From: Aquamicrobium sp.
Lineage (GTDB): Bacteria; Pseudomonadota; Alphaproteobacteria; Rhizobiales; Rhizobiaceae
NCBI GenBank assembly: GCA_014860725.1
Contig: JACZJD010000290.1
Span: 1-7,426, forward strand
Direction: 5' to 3'
Length of the DNA: 7,426 bases
The notes under the pieces are model-generated. The model had not been told where the DNA came from and did not search any database. It saw only the letters and a list, made by a program, of their open reading frames with translations. This document shows positions 1 to 5,843 of the stretch, one piece after another. The stretch's first letter is position 1. Each line of letters starts with the position of its first letter. A program made the translations under genes and the position numbers.

Positions 1-202
1 CCATTGCCGTTGCCGTTGCCGCCGGAGCCGGCCTCGGCGTCGGCAGCAGCGTCGGTGCCGGTCTCGGGCTCGGTATCGGCGACGACGGCGTCAATGCGGG
101 CCTCGGGCTCGGCGTCGGCAGCATCGGCGCGGGTGCCGGCATCGGCATCGGCATCGGCGGCGGGACCGGCAACGGCTCCGGCGGCAACGGCAACGGCAAT
201 GG
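1..202. repeat. Perfect 30-bp inverted repeat enclosing a 142-bp segment
   Basis: Bases 1-30 (beginning CCATTGCCGTTGCCG) are the exact reverse complement of bases 173-202 (ending GGCAACGGCAATGG), separated by 142 bases. Pairing stops inwards at base 31 against base 172. The left arm begins at the window edge, so the repeat may be longer. Both arms lie in the coding sequence of the glycine-rich protein: the right arm encodes GSGGNGNGNG and the left arm IAVAVAAGA. The segment between them also has GGCATC-type trinucleotide and hexanucleotide repetition at about 138-162. The match was read base by base. Whether it is an invertible element, a hairpin, or an end-of-contig fold-back artefact cannot be decided here. 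Confidence 0.85.
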
Positions 203-359
203 CGGGGCGAACCCGATCTCCCCTGCCGCGCTCAACGGGATGAGCGGCGCGCAGATCGCCCAGATGCGCCGGCGCTGCATCGAGATCATGGCCAACGCAT
301 ACGCCTACGACCGCGATCTCGTCTCGCTGTGCCGCGTGGTGCAGCAGGCTTCCCGCTGA
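3..359 (+). CDS. Glycine-rich low-complexity protein, C-terminal part (5' end outside window)
   Basis: The frame beginning at base 3 is open for 118 residues to the TGA at 357-359 and has no start inside the window, so only the C-terminal part of the protein is visible. Residues 1 to about 68 are almost entirely Gly alternating with Ala, Leu, Val, Ile or Asn, with two degenerate copies of a unit of roughly 25 residues (AGAGLGVGSSVG... then AGLGLGVGSIGAG...) and ending in GSGGNGNGNGG. The tract gives way to a compact domain of about 45 residues (NGMSGAQIAQMRRRC...YDRDLVSLCRVVQQ) with two cysteines, probably helical. I recognise this arrangement as common among uncharacterised rhizobial proteins but know no function. 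Such glycine-rich tracts suggest an exported or envelope-associated protein, which is inference because any signal peptide lies upstream. A perfect 30-bp inverted repeat lies inside the coding sequence. The reading frame is supported by the change to ordinary amino-acid composition near the C-terminus and by the terminator-like hairpin that follows. Confidence 0.7.
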   Translation: MAVAVAAGAGLGVGSSVGAGLGLGIGDDGVNAGLGLGVGSIGAGAGIGIGIGGGTGNGSGGNGNGNGGANPISPAALNGMSGAQIAQMRRRCIEIMANAYAYDRDLVSLCRVVQQASR

Positions 360-367
360 CGGCTTCG

Positions 368-395
368 GGGCGGCCCTGCCCTTGGGCCGCCCTTT
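368..395 (+). terminator. Rho-independent-type terminator after the glycine-rich gene
   Basis: GGGCGGCCC (368-376) is perfectly complementary to GGGCCGCCC (384-392), giving a 9-bp all-G/C stem with a 7-nt loop (TGCCCTT), followed at once by TTT (393-395). It lies 8 bases after the stop codon at 357-359. The U tract is short, as is usual in GC-rich genomes. It probably separates the upstream gene from the yheS-like gene at 438. Confidence 0.6.
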
Positions 396-437
396 CCGCT
401 TGCGCTCGCCGCGCCCTTCAGTCCATAGAGCGCGGCC

Positions 438-2315
438 ATGCTCATCATCGACGACATATCGCTGCGCATCGCCGGCCGCCTCCTCCTCGACCATGCCTCG
501 CTGACCCTGCCTGCGGGGTCGAAGGCCGGCCTCGTCGGGCGCAACGGCACCGGCAAGACGACGCTGTTCAAGGCCATCACCGGCGAGCTCGCGACCGAGA
601 CCGGCTCGATCAGCCTGCCCAAGGGCACGCGCATCGGCCAGGTGGCGCAGGAAGCGCCCGGCACCGAGGAGCCGCTGATCGAGATCGTGCTCAAGGCCGA
701 CGCCGAGCGGCTTGCGCTGATGTCGGAGGCCGAGACCGCGACGGACCCGCACCGCATCGCCGAGATCCAGATGCGGCTCGCCGACATCGACGCCCATTCG
801 GCGGAAGCGCGGGCCGCGACCATCCTCGCCGGCCTCGGCTTCGACACGGAGGCGCAGAAGCGGCCGGCCTCGTCCTTCTCCGGCGGCTGGCGCATGCGCG
901 TCGCGCTGGCCTCGGTGCTGTTTGCGCAGCCCGACCTGCTGCTTCTCGACGAGCCGACCAACTATCTCGACCTCGAAGGCACGCTGTGGCTCGAAAGCTA
1001 CGTCGCGCGCTATCCGCACACGGTGCTGCTCATCAGCCACGACCGCGACCTTCTCAACCGCGCCGTCAGCTCCATCGTCCATCTCGACCAGATGAAGCTG
1101 ACCTTCTGGCGCGGCGGCTACGACCAGTTCGAGCGCCAGCGTAGCGAGCAGCTCGAGCATCAGGAAAAGGCGCGCGTGAAGCAGGAAGCGCAGAGGAAGC
1201 ACATGGAGAGCTTCGTCGAACGCTTCCGTGCCAAGGCGTCGAAGGCGAGGCAGGCGCAGTCGCGCCTGAAGGCGCTGGAGAAGCTGAAGCCGATCGCCGC
1301 CGTCATCGAGGACGGCGTGCGGCCGTTCTCCTTCCCCGAGCCGGCGAAGACGGTCGCCTCCCCGATCATCACCATGCAGGCGGGCGCGGTCGGCTACCAG
1401 CCGGGCAAGCCGGTTCTCAGGGGGCTGACGCTCCGGATCGACGAGGACGACCGCATCGCGCTTCTGGGCGCCAACGGCAACGGCAAGTCCACCTTCGCCA
1501 AGCTGATCGCCGGCCGGCTGTCGCTGGAAAGCGGCGGCATCACCGTGGCCCCGGGCCTGAAGGTATCGATGTTCGCGCAGCACCAGCTCGACGATCTGAG
1601 GCCCGAGGAGTCCGCCATCGAGCATGTGCGCCGGCTGATGCCGGAGGCCCCGGAGGCCAAGGTGCGCGCCCGCGTCGCCCGCATGGGGCTGTCGACGGAG
1701 AAGATGGCGACCAAGGCCAGGGACCTGTCCGGCGGCGAGAAGGCGCGGCTCCTGATGGGGCTCGCCACCTTCGACGGGCCGAACCTGTTCATCCTCGACG
1801 AGCCGACCAACCATCTCGACATCGACAGCCGCGAGGCGCTGATGATGGCGCTGAACGACTTTCCCGGCGCGGTCATCCTCATCAGCCACGACCGGCACCT
1901 GATCGAGGCCACCGCCGACCGGCTGTGGCTGGTCAAGGACGGCACGGTCGCGCCCTATGACGGCGACATGGCCGACTATCGCCAGCTCGTCACCGGCGGC
2001 GCCTCCGAGCGGCGCGAAAGGCGCGAGGCGGACAAGGCCTCGAAGGCCGACAAGAGACGCGAGGCCGCGGCGCGGCGCGCCGCGCTCGAGCCGGTGGCGA
2101 AGGAGATCAGGGCCACCGAAGGGCTGATCGAGCGCACGCGCAAGCGCATCGACGCCATCGAGGACCAGCTTGCCGACCCGGCGCTCTACGAAAGGGAGCC
2201 CGCGACCGCGACGAGGCTTGCCAAGGAGCGCTCGGACCTTTCCAATGCGCTCGCCCGCCACGAGGACAAGTGGCTGGAGCTTTCCGCGCAATACGAGGAG
2301 GGGATGGCCGAATGA
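438..2315 (+). CDS. yheS: ABC-F family ATPase, YheS type
   Basis: This 625-residue soluble protein has two ABC ATPase domains in one chain and no membrane segments, the hallmark of the ABC-F family. Those ATPases bind the ribosomal E site and modulate translation rather than transport. Domain 1 shows Walker A GRNGTGKT (34-41), signature FSGGW (147-151), Walker B with DEPTNYLD (171-178) and the switch histidine H201. Domain 2 shows GANGNGKS (344-351), LSGGEK (430-435), DEPTNHLD (454-461) and H484. The charged linker between them (about 220-300) contains FRAKASKARQAQSRLKALEK, and FAQHQLDDLR follows in domain 2. Both closely resemble my recollection of E. coli YheS, as do the length and the charged, probably coiled-coil C-terminal extension (about 520-625). 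All catalytic motifs are intact. The ATG at 438 is chosen because MLIIDDISLRIAGRLLLD matches the usual domain-1 start; the Shine-Dalgarno (GAG near 428-430) is weak. The stop overlaps the next gene's start. Its precise ribosomal role is not established here. Confidence 0.95.
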   Translation: MLIIDDISLRIAGRLLLDHASLTLPAGSKAGLVGRNGTGKTTLFKAITGELATETGSISLPKGTRIGQVAQEAPGTEEPLIEIVLKADAERLALMSEAETATDPHRIAEIQMRLADIDAHSAEARAATILAGLGFDTEAQKRPASSFSGGWRMRVALASVLFAQPDLLLLDEPTNYLDLEGTLWLESYVARYPHTVLLISHDRDLLNRAVSSIVHLDQMKLTFWRGGYDQFERQRSEQLEHQEKARVKQEAQRKHMESFVERFRAKASKARQAQSRLKALEKLKPIAAVIEDGVRPFSFPEPAKTVASPIITMQAGAVGYQPGKPVLRGLTLRIDEDDRIALLGANGNGKSTFAKLIAGRLSLESGGITVAPGLKVSMFAQHQLDDLRPEESAIEHVRRLMPEAPEAKVRARVARMGLSTEKMATKARDLSGGEKARLLMGLATFDGPNLFILDEPTNHLDIDSREALMMALNDFPGAVILISHDRHLIEATADRLWLVKDGTVAPYDGDMADYRQLVTGGASERRERREADKASKADKRREAAARRAALEPVAKEIRATEGLIERTRKRIDAIEDQLADPALYEREPATATRLAKERSDLSNALARHEDKWLELSAQYEEGMAE

Positions 2316-3117
2316 CGATCCGGATCGACAGGGACGGCGAAACGACAATCGTCACCATCGACAGGCGGGAAGCCCGCAACGCCGTCGACCCCACGACCGC
2401 GGAGGCGCTTTTCCGCGCCTTCGTCGATTTCGACCGCGACGACGGCGCCAAGGTCGCGGTGCTGACCGGCGCGGGCGGGGCGTTCTCGGCCGGCTTCGAC
2501 CTCAAGCACGCGGCCAGCGCCATCGGCCCGGAATGGTTCGCCGAGCACGATCTCGACGCTTCCTTCGACGGCCGTGACGACCGGCCGCGCAAGGGGCCGA
2601 TGGGGCCGACGCGGCTGACGCTGTCGAAGCCGGTGATCGCGGCGATTTCCGGCCCGGCGGTCGCCGGCGGCATGGAGCTGGCGCTGTGGTGCGACATGAG
2701 GGTGATGGAGCGCACCGCCTATATGGGCGTCTATTGCCGCCGCTTCGGCGTGCCGCTGATCGACTGCGGCACGGTGCGCCTGCCGCGCATCGTCGGCCAT
2801 GGCCGGGCGATGGACCTGATCCTGACCGGCCGTCAGATCGAGGCGGAGGAATGCCACGAATGGGGCCTCGCCAACCGCCTGTGCGGCGAGGGCAAGGCGC
2901 TGGAGACCGCGCTGGAGCTTGCGCGCGACCTCGCCCGCTTCCCGCAGGGCTGCATGCGCGCCGACCGCGCCTCGGCCATCCGGCAATGGTCGCTCGCCCC
3001 GAGGCCGCGCTCGCCAACGAATGGAGGAGCGCGGAAGCGTTCCGCAAGGAAGGACAGGCGGGCGCCGCCCGCTTCGCCTCCGGCAAGGGCCGCGGCGGCG
3101 ACTTCGGCGCGTTCTGA
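2312..3117 (+). CDS. Crotonase/enoyl-CoA hydratase family protein, frameshifted near its 3' end
   Basis: The start ATG (2312) overlaps the preceding stop (ATGA), implying translational coupling. Residues 1-229 form a normal crotonase core: RREARNAVD (18-26), oxyanion-hole segment GAFSAGFDL (56-64) and the second oxyanion/acyl-CoA segment AVAGGMELAL (116-125), then FGVPLIDCGTVRLPR (145-159). Crotonases act on acyl-CoA thioesters by hydration, isomerisation or related chemistry. E122 matches the first catalytic Glu of rat enoyl-CoA hydratase, but the second falls on C142, so the exact reaction is unclear. After residue 229 the frame turns into a 69-residue Arg/Ala/Pro/Ser-rich tail ending at 3208. 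The family-like C-terminus (EAALANEWRSAEAF...GGDFGAF) lies in the -1 frame from 3001 to the TGA at 3115-3117. Restoring one C in the run 2997-3000 gives a 268-residue protein of normal length. The gene is therefore a recent pseudogene, an altered-tail protein, or a sequencing indel. The end given is that of the restored reading frame. Confidence 0.85.
2997..3000 (+). other. Apparent 1-base deletion (frameshift) in a C run within the crotonase gene
   Basis: The zero frame reads TGG TCG CTC GCC CCG AGG and then loses crotonase-like character. The downstream family-like sequence reads CCC GAG GCC GCG CTC GCC AAC GAA TGG from 2998. One additional C in CCCC (2997-3000) joins the two as W-S-L-A-P-E-A-A-L-A-N-E-W. 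A homopolymer of this kind is a common site for sequencing indels and for true slippage mutations. Confidence 0.8.
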
Positions 3118-3119
3118 GA

Positions 3120-3166
3120 GAAACGGACTAAGCCCGTCCCGGTGTCCTTCTCCGGGTATCCGTTTC
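3120..3166. terminator. Nested hairpin after the crotonase gene, possible bidirectional terminator
   Basis: GAAACGGA (3120-3127) pairs with TCCGTTTC (3159-3166). Inside it CCCGG (3138-3142) pairs with CCGGG (3152-3156) around a 9-nt loop. The outer stem begins three bases after the TGA that ends the restored crotonase frame. On each strand it ends in a short T-containing segment (GTTTC), which would suit termination of two converging transcripts. There is no long U tract, so the terminator role is inferred. Confidence 0.4.
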
Positions 3167-3174
3167 GCCACCTG

Positions 3175-3209
3175 GTCATCCGGGATGCTTGCTGCGCGGC
3201 CCGGATGAC
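3175..3209. repeat. 10-bp perfect palindrome, REP-like intergenic element
   Basis: GTCATCCGGG (3175-3184) and CCCGGATGAC (3200-3209) are exact reverse complements flanking a 15-nt loop. Hairpins built on GTCATCC...GGATGAC are a familiar type of dispersed intergenic palindrome in alphaproteobacteria, so this may be one copy of a genome-wide family. Only one copy is seen here, so family membership is inference. The stop codon reached by the frameshifted crotonase frame (TGA, 3206-3208) lies inside the right arm. Confidence 0.5.
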
Positions 3210-3264
3210 GGCCGCGCTCGTTTCGCTCGATGATCGCCGGCCTTGACCGGCTGCGGGCGGCCGT
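3208..3264. repeat. Second inverted-repeat structure beside the stop of the minus-strand operon
   Basis: ACGGCCGC (3208-3215) pairs exactly with GCGGCCGT (3257-3264). Within the loop GCCGG (3236-3240) pairs with CCGGC (3247-3251) around CCTTGA. The structure begins four bases beyond the minus-strand stop codon at 3270-3268, so it may end transcription of the pepA-holC operon or stabilise its mRNA. No U tract follows. In this GC-rich sequence, 8-bp matches are only modest evidence. Confidence 0.3.
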
Positions 3265-3267
3265 TCC

Positions 3268-3882
3268 TCAGCCCCTGCCCCACCTGTGCTCCGGCGGCTT
3301 CGAGTTCGGGTTCTCGCGGCGCTTGCGGAAGGTCATGAGCAGGCCGATGAAGCCGATGCCCATCATGCCGTAGCCCAGAGGCGGCACGGATTCGTCGACG
3401 TCCCGGGTGCCGCCGATCAGCACGAGATCGACCGTGGCGACGTCGATCTCGACGTCGCCGGGACCGAAGGTGAAGGTGTAGGGCGCCTCGCCCGGATGGT
3501 AGAGCGGGGCGACGTCCAGCAGGTAGATGCGGCCGGGAAGCTGCGGGCTGACGATGCGCGGCTCGACGCCGTCGAGCGTGAAATAGTGCACGATCTCCGT
3601 GCGGCCGTTCGAGGAGACCGTCAGGGTCATGAACGCCGACCGGTCCGTGTTCCCGACAGGCTGCGGCGTCGACACCTCGGCCTTGACGAGAACCTGCGTC
3701 TGGTTGGTTGGCAGCAGGATCTCGACCGGCTGGAAGCCGGATACGCGGTCGTAGGCGCGCCAGCGGCCGATCTCGAAACCCTTGCCGCCGCCCGCCCACG
3801 GATAGACGAGGCCGAGCAGGATGCCGAGGCCGAGGACGGCGAGGAAGACCAGCCGCAGGAACCAGCGCAGCAGCGTCCTCAT
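3268..3882 (-). CDS. Uncharacterised two-TM membrane protein coupled to holC
   Basis: I do not recognise this 204-residue protein. It opens with the basic MRTLLRWFLR and a hydrophobic helix at about 11-29 (LVFLAVLGLGILLGLVYPW), either an anchor or an uncleaved signal. A middle region of about 135 residues (32-166) is rich in alternating hydrophobic/polar stretches (VEILLPTN, VLVKAEV, AFMTLTV, VEIDVATVDLVLIGG), suggesting a beta-sandwich on the periplasmic side. A second hydrophobic helix at about 168-185 (PPLGYGMMGIGFIGLLMTF) is followed by the basic tail RKRRENPNSKPPEHR, which would be cytoplasmic. By the positive-inside rule both termini are cytoplasmic. The start ATG (3882-3880) overlaps the holC stop as ATGA, so it is the last gene of the pepA-holC unit and is probably translationally coupled. 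No enzymatic motif is visible. A role in sensing or assembly at the envelope would be speculation. Confidence 0.85.
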   Translation of the reverse strand: MRTLLRWFLRLVFLAVLGLGILLGLVYPWAGGGKGFEIGRWRAYDRVSGFQPVEILLPTNQTQVLVKAEVSTPQPVGNTDRSAFMTLTVSSNGRTEIVHYFTLDGVEPRIVSPQLPGRIYLLDVAPLYHPGEAPYTFTFGPGDVEIDVATVDLVLIGGTRDVDESVPPLGYGMMGIGFIGLLMTFRKRRENPNSKPPEHRWGRG

Positions 3883-4328
3883 GCCTTCTTCTCCCAGCGC
3901 CGCTCCGGCGTCTGCTGCCAGTAGGTTGCGCTGTGGCCGGCGGCCTTCACCGCCTTCCAGTGCTGCCGCGCCTGCGCGACCTGCGCCTCGTCGTGGCCGT
4001 CGAACATGAAGACGGCCCGCTCATAGGAAGAGAGGTCGGACGGGGCGGCGCCATCGACGAGGAAGCGGATGCGCGCGCCGTTCGGGTTTCCCTCGCCGCA
4101 GGTGAGCAGCACCGGCTGGTGCTGCGGGTGCTGGTCGTGCTCGGTGCCGTGGGCGAGGAAGGAATCCTCGCGATACGTCCACAGGTGCTGGTCGAGCACG
4201 TCGCGCCGCTCCTCGCCGCCCACCTGCACCACGGCGCGCCAGCCGCGCTCGATGCTCTTCTCCAGAAGCGGCGGCAGCGCCTCTTCCAGCGTCGATTCGG
4301 TCAGGTGGTAGAACAACGCCTCGGCCAT
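3879..4328 (-). CDS. holC: DNA polymerase III subunit chi
   Basis: This 149-residue protein has the usual length and motifs of HolC: N-terminal FYHLT (6-10), LLEKSIERGWR (21-31), the central LDQHLWTYREDSFLAHG (45-61), QPVLLT (71-76) followed by NPNGARIRFLVDGA (81-94), and YERAVFMFDG (102-111). In enterobacteria chi pairs with psi (HolD) in the clamp-loader complex of the replicase and contacts single-stranded-DNA-binding protein. The partner is often not evident in alphaproteobacteria, so the complex here is inferred. The gene starts 27 nt after the pepA stop, and GGGGA five bases before the ATG can serve as ribosome binding site. Its stop overlaps the start of the next gene. Adjacency to pepA is the conserved order found in many Proteobacteria and supports the assignment. 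Confidence 0.95.
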   Translation of the reverse strand: MAEALFYHLTESTLEEALPPLLEKSIERGWRAVVQVGGEERRDVLDQHLWTYREDSFLAHGTEHDQHPQHQPVLLTCGEGNPNGARIRFLVDGAAPSDLSSYERAVFMFDGHDEAQVAQARQHWKAVKAAGHSATYWQQTPERRWEKKA

Positions 4329-4336
4329 GGCCGTCC

Positions 4337-4363
4337 CCGCATCAGCCCTTCCGCATCAGCCTT
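4337..4363. repeat. Short tandem duplication across the pepA stop codon
   Basis: CCGCATCAGCCCTT (4337-4350) is followed directly by CCGCATCAGCCTT (4351-4363), the same sequence less one C. In pepA orientation this is AAGGCTGATGCGG then AAGGGCTGATGCGG. The repeat covers the pepA stop (TGA, 4358-4356) and supplies a second TGA-containing copy in the pepA-holC spacer. It looks like a local slippage duplication. Confidence 0.7.
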
Positions 4364-5843
4364 CGTAATGGTCGCGCACCAGCCTGTCGAGCAGCCGCAC
4401 CCCGAAGCCCGAGCCCCACGACTGGTTGATCTCGGACGACGGCGAGCCCATGGCCGTGCCGGCGATGTCGAGATGCGCCCAGGGCGTGTCCTTGACGAAG
4501 CGCTGGAGGAACTGCGCCGCCGTGATCGAGCCGGCATAGCGGCCGCCGGTGTTCTTCATGTCGGCGTTCTTGGAATCGATCATCTTGTCGTATTCCGGAC
4601 CGAGCGGCAGCCGCCACAGCTTCTCGCCGGTGTCGCGGCCGGCGGCCAGCAGCCGGTCGGCCAGCTCGTCGTCGTTGGAGAACAGGCCCGCATGCTCGTT
4701 GCCGAGCGCGACGATGATCGCCCCGGTCAGCGTGGCGAGATTGACCATGAAGCGCGGCGAAAAGCGCTCGTTCACGTACCAGAGCGCGTCGCCGAGCACG
4801 AGGCGGCCCTCGGCGTCGGTGTTGATGACCTCGATGGTCTGGCCGGACATGGAGGTGACGATGTCGCCCGGCCGCTGGGCGTTGCCGTCTGGCATGTTCT
4901 CAACCAGGCCGATGACGCCGATGACGTTCGCCTTGGCCTTGCGCGCGGCGAGGACGTGCATCAGACCGGTGACGGCGGCCGCGCCGCCCATGTCGCCCTT
5001 CATGTCCTCCATGCCGCCGGCCGGCTTGATCGAGACGCCGCCGGTGTCGAACACCACGCCCTTGCCGACGAAGGCGACGGGCTTGTCCTTGGGCTTGCCG
5101 CCGTCCCAGCGCATGACGACGAGGCGCGGCGGGCGGATCGAGCCCTGCGCCACGCCGAGCAGCGCGCCCATCTTGAGCTTGCGCATCTCCTTCTCGGTCA
5201 GGATCTCGACCTTGACGCCGAGCGCCTCGAGCTCCCTGGCCTTGGCGGCGAATTCGAGCGTGCCGAGCACGTTCGCCGGCTCGTTGACGAGGTCGCGCGC
5301 CAGAAGCACGCCGTCGGCCACGGCCTGCGCGGTGGCGAAGGCGCGCTTGGCGGCCGCCGGGTTGGCACACAGGACGGTCACCTTGGCGGGGCCGGTCGCC
5401 TTGCCGTTGTCCTTCTTCACCGTCTTGTACTTGTCGAAGACGTAGGAGTTGAGCAGCACGCCGAGCGCGAGCGCGGCCACGTCCTCGGGCGAGGGAGACA
5501 CCCCCTCGACGTCCACGAGGATCGACACCTCCTGCGCCTTCTTCGCCGCGGCGAAGGCAGCGCCGCCGATCCGGCTCCACGCCCTCTCGTCGAGCGCGTC
5601 GGGCTTGCCGACGCCGAGCGCCAGCACGCGCTCGCAAGCGGCGCCGTGCGGGGCGACGAGGTCGAGGCTGGCGGCGAGCTTGCCGGTGAAATCGGCGACG
5701 GAGAACGCCCTCGCGAGCTGGCCCTCCGGATCGACCGCGGCGGCCGAGGCCGCGAGCCCCCCGCCCTCCGCCACCAGCACGACGGCCGTCCCCTTCTTCG
5801 GTGCGGCGATCCTGGCGAATGCGATGGCGGGGCGAACGGACAT
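4356..5843 (-). CDS. pepA: Leucyl aminopeptidase (cytosol aminopeptidase, M17)
   Basis: This 495-residue protein is a full-length M17 leucyl aminopeptidase, a cytosolic, normally hexameric enzyme that uses two divalent metal ions to release N-terminal residues from peptides. The N-terminal domain (about 1-165) is variable and Ala-rich; the C-terminal catalytic domain (about 180-490) is highly conserved. Matching E. coli PepA with a constant offset of nine, the metal ligands are K261, D266, D284, D343 and E345, and the catalytic K273 and R347 are present. The diagnostic NTDAEGRL is at 341-348 and [12 protein letters not shown] at 316-327. The C-terminal [18 protein letters not shown] is the form I associate with alphaproteobacteria. 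The ATG at 5843-5841 is chosen because GGAAGAG (5853-5847) precedes it at suitable spacing and [12 protein letters not shown] fits the family start; further upstream the frame is low-complexity and Arg-rich. It heads the probable operon with holC and the membrane protein. In E. coli PepA also binds DNA, which cannot be judged here. Confidence 0.97.
   Translation of the reverse strand: MSVRPAIAFARIAAPKKGTAVVLVAEGGGLAASAAAVDPEGQLARAFSVADFTGKLAASLDLVAPHGAACERVLALGVGKPDALDERAWSRIGGAAFAAAKKAQEVSILVDVEGVSPSPEDVAALALGVLLNSYVFDKYKTVKKDNGKATGPAKVTVLCANPAAAKRAFATAQAVADGVLLARDLVNEPANVLGTLEFAAKARELEALGVKVEILTEKEMRKLKMGALLGVAQGSIRPPRLVVMRWDGGKPKDKPVAFVGKGVVFDTGGVSIKPAGGMEDMKGDMGGAAAVTGLMHVLAARKAKANVIGVIGLVENMPDGNAQRPGDIVTSMSGQTIEVINTDAEGRLVLGDALWYVNERFSPRFMVNLATLTGAIIVALGNEHAGLFSNDDELADRLLAAGRDTGEKLWRLPLGPEYDKMIDSKNADMKNTGGRYAGSITAAQFLQRFVKDTPWAHLDIAGTAMGSPSSEINQSWGSGFGVRLLDRLVRDHYEG

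Noticed and set aside
1..202. CRISPR array or tRNA-type structure suggested by the repetition at the window start.
   Set aside because: The repeats are short codon-level repetition in an open reading frame with no unique spacers of even length and no cloverleaf.
329..1144. A 271-codon plus-strand frame overlapping the start of the ABC-F gene.
   Set aside because: It is an Arg/His/Pro-rich shifted reading of the ABC-F gene, whose own frame carries all ATPase motifs.
2186..2986. A 266-codon minus-strand frame opposite the crotonase gene.
   Set aside because: The composition is typical of an antisense shadow, and the opposite strand has a recognisable crotonase.
2993..3003. Programmed -1 ribosomal frameshifting in the crotonase gene.
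   Set aside because: A -1 slip would give the right product, but CTC GCC CCG does not form a canonical X-XXY-YYZ slippery heptamer and I saw no convincing downstream stimulatory structure. A deletion or sequencing indel is simpler.
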